Shown one piece after another: positions 1 through 8,740 of a stretch of 43,994 nt of DNA (position 1 is its first letter; every line of letters starts with the position of its first letter). Source of the DNA: SIG299 sp045531895. GTDB lineage: Bacteria; Bacillota; Clostridia; Lachnospirales; Lachnospiraceae. Below the pieces are notes generated by a model. That model saw only the letters and a list, made by a program, of their open reading frames with translations. It ran no database searches and was not told the origin of the DNA. The position numbers and the translations under genes are program-made. The stretch spans positions 1 through 43,994 of the forward strand of contig JAZSEW010000097.1 of the NCBI GenBank assembly GCA_045531895.1, written 5' to 3'.

Positions 1-1451
1 TTTGGGAAACCGGTAGTACCGGAGGTATACTGCATGTTGCAGACATCTTCCGGCTTTACGCGGGCGGCTATACGGTTTAATTCTTCCTGCGGAACTAAGT
101 TGCCACGTTCCATTGCTTCATCAAAGGTAAGACAACCCGGCTGCTTAAAGCCGACGGTAATTACATTTCGAAGGAACGGAAGGCGCTTGCAATGTAACGG
201 TTCTCCCGGCTTAGAGGTAGCAATCTCCGGACAGATTTCGTTGATGATTTCTTTATAATTGGAGTCCAGACAGGATTCCACCATAACCAGGGTGTGTGTA
301 TCGGACTGACGGAACAGGTAGTCTGCTTCGTGTCTTTTATATGCAGTATTTACAGTAACTAAAACTGCACCAATCTTGGTAGCTGCCCAGAATGTGATAT
401 ACCATGCCGGAACATTGGTAGCCCAGATGGAAACCTTGGAACCGGCTTTAACACCCATAGAAATCAGAGCCTTGGCAAACTGGTCTACATCGTCACGGAA
501 TTCTTCGTAGGTACGGACATAGTCCAAAGTAGTATATTTGAAGGCATACTGGTCAGGAAATTCCTCTACCATGCGATCAAGTACCTGGGAGAAGGTTAAG
601 TTGATTAACTCATCCTTTTTCCATACATACTGACCGGTACCGTTGTGATTCGGATACAGTACCTTTTTCTTACCGCGGGTTTTTTCAAAGCGGCTCATGT
701 AGTTGACGAAATGGGCGAAAATAACTTCATAATCCGGGAGATCTTCCATCCATTCGGTTTTCCACTCTAAAGAGATGAAACCGTCATAGTCGATGGAGGA
801 AAGAGCACGCATCATATCGGCTACCGGAAGGGAACCTTCACCGATTAAGTTATAGGTATCCTTGTCGTCGGAGTCACGTAAATGTACATGCTTTACATAG
901 GCACCAAGATTTTTGATAGTAGTGTCCGCACTTTCGTCATAGTCGCGGTATGGGTGATGGATATCCCAGAGAGCAGCCAGATAATCGCTGGCGAAATCAT
1001 CCATCATGGTGCGAAGACGTGCAGTGTCGGAAAAGATACCGCTGGTTTTTACAAGGATAGTAACATCGGCATTTTCCGCATCCTTTAATAATTCGGTTAA
1101 ATTAGCACGAACCAGGTCTTCGTTGTCGTGTAAAGCAACTACAGAAACATATGGAACCTGCATCTGCTTTGCAATCTGAATCAATTCCCGGATAGCAGGA
1201 ACAAATTCCTTTTCTGCATCAGACAAATCATAGGAAGTGTCCAGACAGGGAATGGAGAGTTTTTTTTCTCTAAGCTGACGGACAGTAGCTGCCATGTTGT
1301 ATTTATGGAATGGACCGCTGCGTTCGGTCAAGTCCGGGGAACCCGGTAAATTGTATACTTCAATGCCTTCAAATTTTGTGGATACAGCGGCTTCCATCCA
1401 TTCGTCCCAGGACAAATGGGTCCAGCCTCTGGTAGAAAATGAAAGTTTCAT
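1..1451 (-). CDS. TIM-barrel (sugar phosphate isomerase/epimerase-like) + AMP-dependent acyl-CoA synthetase fusion, 3' end outside window
   Basis: An uninterrupted minus-strand frame starts at an ATG at 1451 and runs off the window after 483 residues. Residues 1-250 resemble the xylose-isomerase-like TIM barrel (AP endonuclease 2 family): EGIEVYN near the start, then WDIHHPYRD, HVHLRDSD and a final SLEWK that supply the usual metal-binding Asp/His/Glu residues. After a short linker, residues 270 onward read as an ANL-superfamily adenylating enzyme, with WATNVPAWY, GAVLVTVN and the phosphate-binding YTSGTTG at residues 475-481. The rest of the ligase lies beyond the edge. The start overlaps the upstream LeuA-like stop codon (TAATG), so the two are translationally coupled under the T-box leader. 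Seen: both domain signatures in one frame. Inferred: a bifunctional enzyme that activates a carboxylic acid; the substrate is unknown. Confidence 0.85.
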   Translation of the reverse strand, partial: MKLSFSTRGWTHLSWDEWMEAAVSTKFEGIEVYNLPGSPDLTERSGPFHKYNMAATVRQLREKKLSIPCLDTSYDLSDAEKEFVPAIRELIQIAKQMQVPYVSVVALHDNEDLVRANLTELLKDAENADVTILVKTSGIFSDTARLRTMMDDFASDYLAALWDIHHPYRDYDESADTTIKNLGAYVKHVHLRDSDDKDTYNLIGEGSLPVADMMRALSSIDYDGFISLEWKTEWMEDLPDYEVIFAHFVNYMSRFEKTRGKKKVLYPNHNGTGQYVWKKDELINLTFSQVLDRMVEEFPDQYAFKYTTLDYVRTYEEFRDDVDQFAKALISMGVKAGSKVSIWATNVPAWYITFWAATKIGAVLVTVNTAYKRHEADYLFRQSDTHTLVMVESCLDSNYKEIINEICPEIATSKPGEPLHCKRLPFLRNVITVGFKQPGCLTFDEAMERGNLVPQEELNRIAARVKPEDVCNMQYTSGTTGFP

Positions 1452-2863
1452 TATGCTTCTGCCTCCTCGTAAGTAATCTTGTTTAATGCGCTGATGTAGG
1501 CTAAAATACTGGAGCCTACAATATCAGTGGAAGTTCCGCGACCGGAATATAATTTTCCATTGGAACGAAGCTTGACAACTGTTTCACCCATGGCTTCACG
1601 GCCTTCGGTGACGGAGCGAATCTGGAAATCATCCAGTTCGTAGTGACAGCCTAAAATATTTTCCAAAGCAAGGATTGCCGCATCTACCGGACCGTCGCCG
1701 AGGGCAATGCCTTCTAACGTCTGACCGTTCTTTTCCAGCTTCATGTGAGCCATGGAAGAAGCTGTGTTGCTGGCAGTAATGCTATAGCTTGTAAGTACAT
1801 AGGTTGCAGGCACCTGCATAGCTGCAGAAGCAACGATGGTGTCCAATTCCTTGGAGGAAATTACGTCCTTGCGGGCTGCAATTTGCTGGAAAGCTTCCCA
1901 AACCTGGGCGCAGTCTTCTTCACTTAAATCATATCCTAAGGATTCTACAGCCTTTAAGACGGTTTCCATATTGTCATTAGCGGTAAGAGATACGCTTGTG
2001 GTCTCCTCCTGAACACCGTTGTCAAACGGAGAATTTTTACTGCGGGTAGTTTCACACATCCAGGCAATCTGCTTAATGATGCGGTTCATTTCTACGGTAC
2101 GAACCTTGCAGGTTACACCAAAAGCATCCCCTTTGGCTGCCAACAGGCGGGACACATGCGGCAGGGAAATCTGATTGCTCTGGTAAGCAGAAGCTTTAAT
2201 TTCCCGTGCACCATGCTTGATGGCTGCGATAGCGCAAGCATCTGCCATGGCCAGCTCGTTGGAGCAGGACACACCAAGAGTGACATCCTTTAATTCGGAA
2301 ACATTGGCATATATATCATCGATAAATGCACCGAGTTCATCAGGAAGAATAGCACCGGTGGCATCACAGACAGTAACGGTTTTTGCACCGGCAGCAATGG
2401 CGGTCTGTATTGCCTTATAAAGGAATGATGCATCGCTTCTGGTGGCGTCGTCTGCAATAAATTCTACGTCCGCACATTTTTCACAGCAGGCACGAACCAT
2501 TTCGTCAATGGTTTTTAACATGGCATCCGGCTTTTTGTGGAACAGATATTCCATCTGAACCGGGCTGACGGAAGCAAATACCTGCAGTCGAGGCTGCTTT
2601 GCTTCTTTTAATGCATTCCAGGCAGCATCGATACTTTCCTTATTTAAAGAAACCGGAACTGCAATAATGCTGTTCTTTACAGTGGAAGCTACGGACTTGA
2701 TGCGAAGGGCATCAATCTTTGGCTGGGTAATTCCTTCTAATTCAATTACGGTAACATCTAATTTATCTAATAGTTTTGGAATTTCAATCTTTTCTTTAAA
2801 GGATAAAGTGAAGTCTTTTCCGGTCTGTTTTAATGTAATGTCACTGATTTTGATTTGGTCCAT
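1451..2863 (-). CDS. LeuA-like (2-isopropylmalate/citramalate synthase superfamily) protein with degenerate active site
   Basis: This 470-residue protein has a DRE-TIM barrel (about 1-280), a linker helical region, and a C-terminal LeuA allosteric/dimerisation domain (about 345-460, with ALGDGPVDAA and GRGTSTDIV). In active LeuA the N-terminal motif is DTTLRDGEQ and the metal-binding motif is HCHND. Here the first reads DITLKQTGK (residues 8-16), so the Arg-Asp-Gly-Glu core is gone. The second reads SCSNE (199-203), so both His ligands are Ser. Other conserved stretches remain, such as EFIADDATRSD. The start has a good AGAAGGAGG site. A leucine-type T-box lies directly upstream and the fusion gene overlaps its stop. 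The fold is seen and the residue loss is seen; that it is non-catalytic or has a changed reaction is inferred. Confidence 0.85.
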   Translation of the reverse strand: MDQIKISDITLKQTGKDFTLSFKEKIEIPKLLDKLDVTVIELEGITQPKIDALRIKSVASTVKNSIIAVPVSLNKESIDAAWNALKEAKQPRLQVFASVSPVQMEYLFHKKPDAMLKTIDEMVRACCEKCADVEFIADDATRSDASFLYKAIQTAIAAGAKTVTVCDATGAILPDELGAFIDDIYANVSELKDVTLGVSCSNELAMADACAIAAIKHGAREIKASAYQSNQISLPHVSRLLAAKGDAFGVTCKVRTVEMNRIIKQIAWMCETTRSKNSPFDNGVQEETTSVSLTANDNMETVLKAVESLGYDLSEEDCAQVWEAFQQIAARKDVISSKELDTIVASAAMQVPATYVLTSYSITASNTASSMAHMKLEKNGQTLEGIALGDGPVDAAILALENILGCHYELDDFQIRSVTEGREAMGETVVKLRSNGKLYSGRGTSTDIVGSSILAYISALNKITYEEAEA

Positions 2864-2886
2864 AATATTTTCCTCCTTCTTAACAT

Positions 2887-3182
2887 AAAAAACGTCCTTG
2901 AAGCTCTTGAAGCCTCAAGGACGAATAGATACGATTCGCGGTACCACCTTGTTTACAGCCGTCTTGCGACGTACTGTCTCTCTCAGACTCATATTTTAAG
3001 TCCAAAGCCGGTAACGGGGCAACCGTACTCCACTACACAAATAAAACTATTCTTCGCAGAGTCGACTCGGGAATGAGACTGCTATCTTTCTTCCGTACCG
3101 GTTTGCACCAACCACCGGCTCTCTGAAACCCTCCGAAAAGAAGCATAATTCCGTCACAGTCATTGTGTACTAATTGAAAATT
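2887..3182 (-). promoter_or_regulatory. T-box riboswitch leader, leucine specifier
   Basis: Read on the minus strand, the leader has the distal stem I signature (AGAGAGCCGG with GGTGCAAACCGG, about 3124-3094). A specifier region holds CTC at 3077-3075 followed by A. The canonical T-box AAGGTGGTACCGCG sits at about 2950-2937. A terminator hairpin follows (CGTCCTTGA pairing with CAAGGACG, 2923-2893) with six U at 2892-2887. CTC is a leucine codon, matching a LeuA-family gene. Uncharged tRNA-Leu should favour the antiterminator and switch on the LeuA-like gene and the fusion gene. The specifier was assigned by its position in the loop and by context, so a neighbouring triplet remains possible. 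Confidence 0.93.
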
Positions 3183-3188
3183 GAAGTT

Positions 3189-3217
3189 ATTATAGCACGT
3201 TAGTGTATGAAAGTCAA
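3189..3217 (-). promoter_or_regulatory. Sigma-A promoter of the T-box operon
   Basis: TTGACT at 3217-3212 and TATAAT at 3194-3189 are separated by exactly 17 bases. Transcription would start near 3182, just before T-box stem I. Confidence 0.85.
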
Positions 3218-3265
3218 ATGTTTTTTTACTATTATTTTGGATGGAAAACTTCTTGTGCATTCGTC

Positions 3266-3294
3266 TTGAATTTGGAATCATTTAATAGTATAAT
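3266..3294 (+). promoter_or_regulatory. Sigma-A promoter of pgi
   Basis: TTGAAT (3266-3271) and TATAAT (3289-3294) with a 17-base spacer, about 70 bases before the pgi start. The 12-mer TTCTTGTGCATT lies just upstream at 3250-3261; the same 12-mer precedes the antiporter promoter at 33426-33437. Confidence 0.8.
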
Positions 3295-3364
3295 CTAAAA
3301 GAACGAAAAGTTACGAAATCGTAATTATGAAGGTACGGAATAATTATTAAGGAGGAAAATCAAC

Positions 3365-4945
3365 ATGATTACCTGGAATAATTTAGACACAGTAAAATCC
3401 TATGAGGCACTGAAAAATGTGGCACCGGTAAAACTGGCTGAAGTAATGGCGGGTGAGGCCGGCGCAGTACGTGTGAAAAAGTACAGTGTTCCTATGGCAG
3501 AGGGCATGGCATATAACTATGCGGCAAAACAGGTAGATGACAAGGTGCTTGCGGCTCTGGCAGACCTTGCAGAAGAAATGCAGTTAACAGAAAAGTTTGA
3601 GGCACTTTATAACGGAGAAGTTATCAATACAGGTGAAAAGCGTATGGTACTTCATCATATGACTCGTGGTCAGCTTGGTAATGCGGTAGAAGCAGACGGC
3701 GGTGACAAGAGAGCATTTTATCTCAATGAGCAGAAGAAAATTGCAGAGTTTGCAAATAAAGTACATAATGGTGAAATTACAAATGCAGCGGGTGAAAAAT
3801 TTACTACAGTAGTTCAGATTGGTATCGGCGGCAGTGACCTGGGTCCTCGTGCAATGTACCTGGCATTGGAAAACTGGGCAAAGGTAAACAACACCTTTAA
3901 GATGGAAGCAAAGTTTATCAGCAATGTGGACCCTGACGATGCGGCAGCAGTATTGGCAGGTGTCGATGTGGCACACTCTATTTTTGTATTGGTTTCCAAG
4001 TCCGGTACAACTCTCGAGACCTTAACAAACGAGTCCTTTGTTAAGGAAGCGTTAAAAAATGCAGGCTTAGATGCTTCCAAACATATGATTGCCGTAACCA
4101 GTGAAACTTCTCCTTTGGCTAAGAGCGCAGATTATCTGGCAGCTTTCTTCATGGATGATTATATCGGCGGCCGTTTCTCCTCTACCTCCGGTGTAGGCGG
4201 AGCAGTATTATCGTTAGCGTTCGGTCCGGAGGTATTTGCACAGTTCTTAGATGGTGCAGCGGCAGCAGATAAGACAGCTACCAATAAGAACATTCTTGAG
4301 AATCCTGCATTGCTGGATGCATTAATCGGAGTATATGAGCGTAACGTACTGGGGTATCAGAATACCGCAGTGCTGCCGTATTCCCAGGCACTTTCCCGTT
4401 TCCCTGCACATCTTCAGCAGTTAGACATGGAATCCAACGGTAAGAGTGTTAACCGTTTTGGCGAGCCTGTAAATTATGTAACCGGACCGGTAATATTCGG
4501 TGAGCCGGGTACAAACGGACAGCACTCCTTCTATCAGCTGCTTCATCAGGGTACTGATATTATTCCGCTTCAGTTCCTTGGTTTCAAGAACAGCCAGATG
4601 GGTACTGATGTAGTGATTCAGGGCAGCACCAGCCAGCAGAAGCTTTGCGCTAACGTGGCAGCCCAGATTGTGGCATTTGCCTGCGGTAAGGCAAACGATA
4701 ACCGCAACAAGAATTTTGAGGGCGGTCGTCCATCCAGCATTATCATTGGTGAACAGCTGACTCCGAAGAGTCTTGGTGCACTTCTTTCTCACTTTGAGAA
4801 CAAGGTAATGTATCAGGGCTTTGTATGGAATATTAACAGCTTTGATCAGGAAGGTGTACAGCTCGGTAAGGTTCTGGCACAGAAGGTTTTGGCACACGAT
4901 ACCGAAGGTGCGCTGGCAGTTTATAGCGATTTGTTAAATATCTAG
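3365..4945 (+). CDS. pgi: Glucose-6-phosphate isomerase (long form)
   Basis: This 526-residue cytosolic enzyme interconverts glucose 6-phosphate and fructose 6-phosphate in glycolysis and gluconeogenesis. Family signatures are plain: IGIGGSDLGPRA, the sugar-phosphate-binding VSKSGTTLET, MESNGKS (catalytic Glu region), EPGTNGQHSF (catalytic His) and the C-terminal Lys region. At 526 residues it belongs to the longer class typified by E. coli and eukaryotes, rather than the roughly 450-residue form common in Bacillus. The start follows AAGGAGG at good spacing. No terminator is visible between it and the GH105 gene 48 bases downstream, so the two may share a transcript. Confidence 0.97.
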   Translation: MITWNNLDTVKSYEALKNVAPVKLAEVMAGEAGAVRVKKYSVPMAEGMAYNYAAKQVDDKVLAALADLAEEMQLTEKFEALYNGEVINTGEKRMVLHHMTRGQLGNAVEADGGDKRAFYLNEQKKIAEFANKVHNGEITNAAGEKFTTVVQIGIGGSDLGPRAMYLALENWAKVNNTFKMEAKFISNVDPDDAAAVLAGVDVAHSIFVLVSKSGTTLETLTNESFVKEALKNAGLDASKHMIAVTSETSPLAKSADYLAAFFMDDYIGGRFSSTSGVGGAVLSLAFGPEVFAQFLDGAAAADKTATNKNILENPALLDALIGVYERNVLGYQNTAVLPYSQALSRFPAHLQQLDMESNGKSVNRFGEPVNYVTGPVIFGEPGTNGQHSFYQLLHQGTDIIPLQFLGFKNSQMGTDVVIQGSTSQQKLCANVAAQIVAFACGKANDNRNKNFEGGRPSSIIIGEQLTPKSLGALLSHFENKVMYQGFVWNINSFDQEGVQLGKVLAQKVLAHDTEGALAVYSDLLNI

Positions 4946-4993
4946 TAATTATTTAAAAAACTAAAAAATAAATGATTGCAAGGAGGGCCTGTC

Positions 4994-6058
4994 GTGAAAC
5001 CACTGGATTATGCCAAAGCCGCATGTGATACCATGATGCGAAGGTTTGAAGCTGCGAAGTTACCGCCGGAAGGACATTTTCACTATCATCAGGGAGTGTT
5101 TTTATCCGGCATGTATCAGACATATCAGCTGTGTAAGGAAGAAAAATATTTTCAGTATATCAAGGACTGGATTGATTCCATTATTGATGAGAATGCAAAG
5201 ATTAATACATATGACCCGGGGCAGCTTGACGATATCCAGCCGGGAATCTTGCTGTATCCGCTGTTTGACCGTACCGGAGAGGAGAAATATAAAAAAGCCC
5301 TGGACGAATTGTTGAATGTGATTTTGCATTTTAAACGTAATGCAATTGGCGGTTTTTTTCATAAGGACTGGCATCCTCATCAGATGTGGCTGGACGGTTT
5401 GTACATGGGCGGGCCAATTGCAGCAGAATACGGACATCGTTTTAATCGTCCGGAATTTATAGAAATCTGCATAGAGCAGGCGCTTTTAATGAGAAAAATG
5501 ACGGAGGACGCAGAGACGGGACTTTGGTATCATGCATGGGACTGCTCCAAGGAGGCGAAATGGGCCGATAGGGAAACCGGACTTTCATCGGAATTCTGGG
5601 GACGCTCTATGGGCTGGGTTCCGGTGGCAGTGTTAAATGAACTGGATTATATCCCGGAAAATCATCCGAAACGTGAGGAAATGTGCCGGCTGGTACAGGA
5701 CTTACTGATTGCCCTGTGTAAGTTCCAGTCTGAGGATGGCCGTTGGTATCAGGTAGTGAATAAGGGTGGATGCAATGGCAACTGGCTGGAAAACTCCTGT
5801 AGCTGTTTATATACTGCAGCTCTTTGTAAAGCGGTGCGTAAAGGTATTTTAGGTGAAGAGTATCTGGAAAACGCCGAGCGGGGCTATGAAGGAGTGGTTC
5901 GCAGCCTGAAATGGGACGGCAAGGACATTGAAATAGGTAATGTGTGCATCGGTACCGGAGTGGGAGACTATGAGTACTATATTAATCGTCCGGTGTCGGT
6001 TAACGATTTGCACGGTGTGGGTGCATTTCTTATTATGTGTACGGAAAAGGCGATGTAG
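4994..6058 (+). CDS. Glycoside hydrolase family 105 (unsaturated rhamnogalacturonyl/glucuronyl hydrolase, YteR-like)
   Basis: The GTG at 4994 is chosen because AAGGAGGG lies seven bases before it; an in-frame ATG at 4976 lies upstream of that site and would waste it. The protein is 354 residues with no signal peptide, so it is probably cytosolic. It shows the (alpha/alpha)6-barrel signatures: YHQGVFLSGM, MWLDGLYMGGP with the likely catalytic Asp at 134, FWGRSMGW, GRWYQVV, NWLENSCS and GVGDYEYYINRPVSVNDLHG. The family removes 4,5-unsaturated uronic acids from the non-reducing end of oligosaccharides made by pectate or rhamnogalacturonan lyases. This fits with the pectinesterase-like surface protein elsewhere in the window. 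GH88 is the nearest alternative. Confidence 0.9.
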   Translation: MKPLDYAKAACDTMMRRFEAAKLPPEGHFHYHQGVFLSGMYQTYQLCKEEKYFQYIKDWIDSIIDENAKINTYDPGQLDDIQPGILLYPLFDRTGEEKYKKALDELLNVILHFKRNAIGGFFHKDWHPHQMWLDGLYMGGPIAAEYGHRFNRPEFIEICIEQALLMRKMTEDAETGLWYHAWDCSKEAKWADRETGLSSEFWGRSMGWVPVAVLNELDYIPENHPKREEMCRLVQDLLIALCKFQSEDGRWYQVVNKGGCNGNWLENSCSCLYTAALCKAVRKGILGEEYLENAERGYEGVVRSLKWDGKDIEIGNVCIGTGVGDYEYYINRPVSVNDLHGVGAFLIMCTEKAM

Positions 6059-6104
6059 CATTTTAAAAGGAATCATGAAAAGTATACAAGATAAAAAGTT
6101 GTAC

Positions 6105-6133
6105 TGGTCATTTCAATAAGTATGTGCTATAAT
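6105..6133 (+). promoter_or_regulatory. Extended -10 promoter of degV
   Basis: TGCTATAAT at 6125-6133 is an extended -10 element. The -35 (TGGTCA, 6105-6110) is weak at 17 bases, as is usual with a TGn extension. Confidence 0.7.
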
Positions 6134-6194
6134 GTTGGTATAGGGCAAAACAGTTCACATGATAAACCTTTTTTTAAGAAAGCGGGGAAATACA

Positions 6195-7082
6195 ATGAGA
6201 GAATTTTTTATTACAACAGATTCTAATTCTGACTTACCGCAGGAATACATCGACAAATTGGGAACAGTAATTATTCCACAATATTATTCTTTTGAAGATG
6301 TTGTTTATGGCGATGAATTAAATATGTCGCCGGTAGAATTTTATGAACGCATGAAGAGCGGTGAGCTTCCACAGTCGCAGGCAAACAATCCGGCAGTGAT
6401 AGAAGAAAAATTCCGCAGTGTTCTGGATAAAGGAGCAGATATTATTCATATTGCGTTTTCTTCTGCTCTTAGCAGTAGCTATAATAATGTTTGCATGGTG
6501 GCAAATGAATTAAGAGAGCAGTATCCGGATGCAAAGATTACTGTTATCGACAGTCTGATGGTATCTTTGGGTGAGTCTATTCTGGTGATTTATGCCAACG
6601 AATTAAAGGCAAAAGGTGTTTCCTACGAAGAAATTGTAGAAAAACTGGAGGTTATGAAGCATCATATCAATGCACAGTTCACTGTGGATGATTTGTTTCA
6701 TCTGCAGAGAGGAGGACGTGTCAGCAAGGCAAGCGCAGTGGTAGGCACGGTATTAACCTTAAAACCATCCATGTTTGTAAATGCAGCCGGTGCACTTACG
6801 TCTTCCGGTTCCGTACGCGGAAGAAAACGTTCTCTTCAGGGCATGCTTGACCGCATGAAGGCATCGTTGGGAGATGCGCCGGATTATACATTGCCGGTTG
6901 GTGTCGTTCATGCTAACTGTCTGGAAGATGCAGAGAAACTGGCAGAAAAGATAAAAGAGGAAACAGGTTACAAAACAGTTATTATTAATGATATCAGTCC
7001 AAGTATCGGTACCCATACCGGTCCGGGTGCAATGGGGCTGATGTATTATGGTGCAAAACGTCAGGAAGGCGAACAGATGTAA
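6195..7082 (+). CDS. DegV family fatty-acid-binding protein (FakB-like)
   Basis: This 295-residue protein has all the DegV signatures: TTDSNSDLP at the N-terminus, SSALSSSYNN, VIDSLMVSLG, FHLQRGGRVS and the C-terminal GTHTGPGAMGLM. In characterised FakB proteins these positions hold the fatty-acyl carboxylate and present it to the kinase FakA for phosphorylation, feeding phospholipid synthesis. A longer reading from 6159 has no ribosome-binding site, so ATG 6195 (preceded by AGCGGGG) is preferred. It ends at a strong terminator and stands immediately before the chemosensory operon, which carries a second, fused DegV module. The ligand is not shown by sequence. Confidence 0.92.
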   Translation: MREFFITTDSNSDLPQEYIDKLGTVIIPQYYSFEDVVYGDELNMSPVEFYERMKSGELPQSQANNPAVIEEKFRSVLDKGADIIHIAFSSALSSSYNNVCMVANELREQYPDAKITVIDSLMVSLGESILVIYANELKAKGVSYEEIVEKLEVMKHHINAQFTVDDLFHLQRGGRVSKASAVVGTVLTLKPSMFVNAAGALTSSGSVRGRKRSLQGMLDRMKASLGDAPDYTLPVGVVHANCLEDAEKLAEKIKEETGYKTVIINDISPSIGTHTGPGAMGLMYYGAKRQEGEQM

Positions 7083-7093
7083 TTATGATTTAT

Positions 7094-7127
7094 AAGGAGT
7101 ATTTTCCGAAAGGGGAATACTCCTTTT
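7094..7127 (+). terminator. Rho-independent terminator after degV
   Basis: AAGGAGTATT (7094-7103) pairs with AATACTCCTT (7116-7125), with further CC/GG pairs inside and a run of five T. It separates degV from the signalling operon. Confidence 0.9.
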
Positions 7128-7210
7128 TAAGTTGGTGAAAATATTTTTACTAAAATCTGCGAAAAAGTTTGCAAATTTAAAGAAAATGCTACAATTTATC
7201 AAGAAAATAG

Positions 7211-7240
7211 TTGCAAGAATATGACGAAATCTGATATAAT
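7211..7240 (+). promoter_or_regulatory. Promoter of the chemosensory operon
   Basis: TTGCAA (7211-7216) and TATAAT (7235-7240) with an 18-base spacer, 33 bases before the first start codon. No other clear promoter was seen before 16197, so this one probably drives eight genes. Confidence 0.7.
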
Positions 7241-7273
7241 AAGACATAACGGAAATTTTTGAGGAGAAAACGG

Positions 7274-8740
7274 ATGGATAATCAGTTATTTCGGTTTTCA
7301 ATAGATAATGCCGGAGAAATGGTAGTGATTTTTAATAATACCGGTAACATAGTATATGCAAATCAGTCGGCAGTTCAGAAACTGGAATATGACTCTGACT
7401 TAACAGAATATAGTATGTCGGATATTTTTCCGGTAGAGTTTTCCTCAGGGGAAATGTCGGAAGGAGCAACGGCATTTCAGAAAGGTGCAATGCAGAACAG
7501 AATGCTTTACCGTGGAAACAGAACCTGTTTTCCTGCCAAGGTTAAATTGGTTCCGTATGAAGCAGGAGAAGAAGCTTTGTATGTTTGTATGGCAAGTGAT
7601 ATTTCCACGGAGAGTTTTTTAGAGAAAAAGGCCAGTCAGGCAGATCAGGAAGCAGAGGCTGCACAAAAGGTAAAAACAGAATTTGTAGCGAATGTAACTC
7701 ACGAACTGCGTACTCCGGTTAATGGGATTCTTGGAAACACACAGGAATTGATGAGTCTGGAAACGGATAAAGAGAAACTTCAGTTGTTACGTCTGGTAGA
7801 GCGCGGCTGCCGTGATATGAATGCAATCATTAATAATATCCTGGACTTCTCCAAACTGGAAGCGGGAAAATTTGTACTGGAAAACAGAAAATTCCAGTTT
7901 CACAATATGATGGATTACATACAGGCAAATCATCGTCACAGGATTACGGAAAAGGGATTGGAGTTTTCCATGACTGTTTCTTCGGAAATTCCGGAGTATG
8001 TGATTGGTGATGAGCTTCGAATTGTACAGGTGTTAAATAATCTGATTTCCAATGCCTATAAATTTACTTCGATAGGGGAAATACATGTGGAGGCGGTAAA
8101 AACCGCCCAATCCGGAAACAAGGTAGAGCTGTTCTTTATGGTAGTGGACAGCGGTATCGGTATTACAAAGGCAAATCAGGAAAAACTGTTCAAAAGTTTT
8201 TCCCAGGTGGATGCCTCTATTTCCAGAAAATACGGCGGAACCGGTCTTGGTCTTAATATCTGTAAGCAGCTGGTTGAGATGATGAATGGAAATATATATG
8301 TGCAAAGTGAGTACGGAAAGGGCACTATATTTTCTTTTGATATCTGGGTGGAGCTTCCGGAAGAGGCGTGCAACGAAGCAGCGGATACAAGAGAGGATGC
8401 CTATAACGGAAGTGCCCTGGAGCAGACATTAATGAACAAGCTGATGAGCTTATCGGAGCATGCGGTCAGTGATAACATCTGGAAGTACGGGGAAGCGGAA
8501 AATAAAGAAGAGGTTACAAAGAAGCTGACAAAGCTGGCACTATGTATCGATATGGAGAACTGGGAAAAGTCAGAGAGTCTGGCAGAAACAGTAAAAAAAT
8601 TATTAGAAGATGCACCGAGAGAAATCAAGAGTACTGTATTACGTTTGAAAATGGCAGTGCAAAAGGCGGATTATGAGAAATCGGTGGCAGCAGTGGAAAC
8701 GCTAAAGAAGCTAATGGAGGAATCCTATGATAGAGGATAG
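7274..8740 (+). CDS. Soluble PAS sensor histidine kinase
   Basis: The ATG at 7274 follows GAGGAG; the frame opens earlier at a TTG (7259) without support. The 488-residue protein has no membrane segment. Residues 1-110 form a PAS domain (DNAGEMVVIFNNTGNIVYAN). HisKA carries the phospho-accepting His at 143 (NVTHELRTPVNG). The HATPase domain follows, with NLISNAYKFT, DSGIGI and GTGLGLNICKQ. A helical tail of about 110 residues at the C-terminus was not recognised and could be a docking or Hpt-like bundle without an obvious HxxKG motif. No receiver is attached. The next gene overlaps it by 14 bases and encodes a receiver protein, its likely partner. The PAS ligand is unknown. Confidence 0.93.
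   Translation: MDNQLFRFSIDNAGEMVVIFNNTGNIVYANQSAVQKLEYDSDLTEYSMSDIFPVEFSSGEMSEGATAFQKGAMQNRMLYRGNRTCFPAKVKLVPYEAGEEALYVCMASDISTESFLEKKASQADQEAEAAQKVKTEFVANVTHELRTPVNGILGNTQELMSLETDKEKLQLLRLVERGCRDMNAIINNILDFSKLEAGKFVLENRKFQFHNMMDYIQANHRHRITEKGLEFSMTVSSEIPEYVIGDELRIVQVLNNLISNAYKFTSIGEIHVEAVKTAQSGNKVELFFMVVDSGIGITKANQEKLFKSFSQVDASISRKYGGTGLGLNICKQLVEMMNGNIYVQSEYGKGTIFSFDIWVELPEEACNEAADTREDAYNGSALEQTLMNKLMSLSEHAVSDNIWKYGEAENKEEVTKKLTKLALCIDMENWEKSESLAETVKKLLEDAPREIKSTVLRLKMAVQKADYEKSVAAVETLKKLMEESYDRG

Noticed and set aside
34..258. Plus-strand short frames over 34-1476
   Set aside because: The minus strand carries one uninterrupted, motif-bearing frame from 1451 to the edge; the plus-strand frames are its shadows.
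3033..3281. 82-codon minus-strand frame with a Met start
   Set aside because: It overlaps the promoter and stem I of the T-box leader, and the RNA structure explains the sequence fully.
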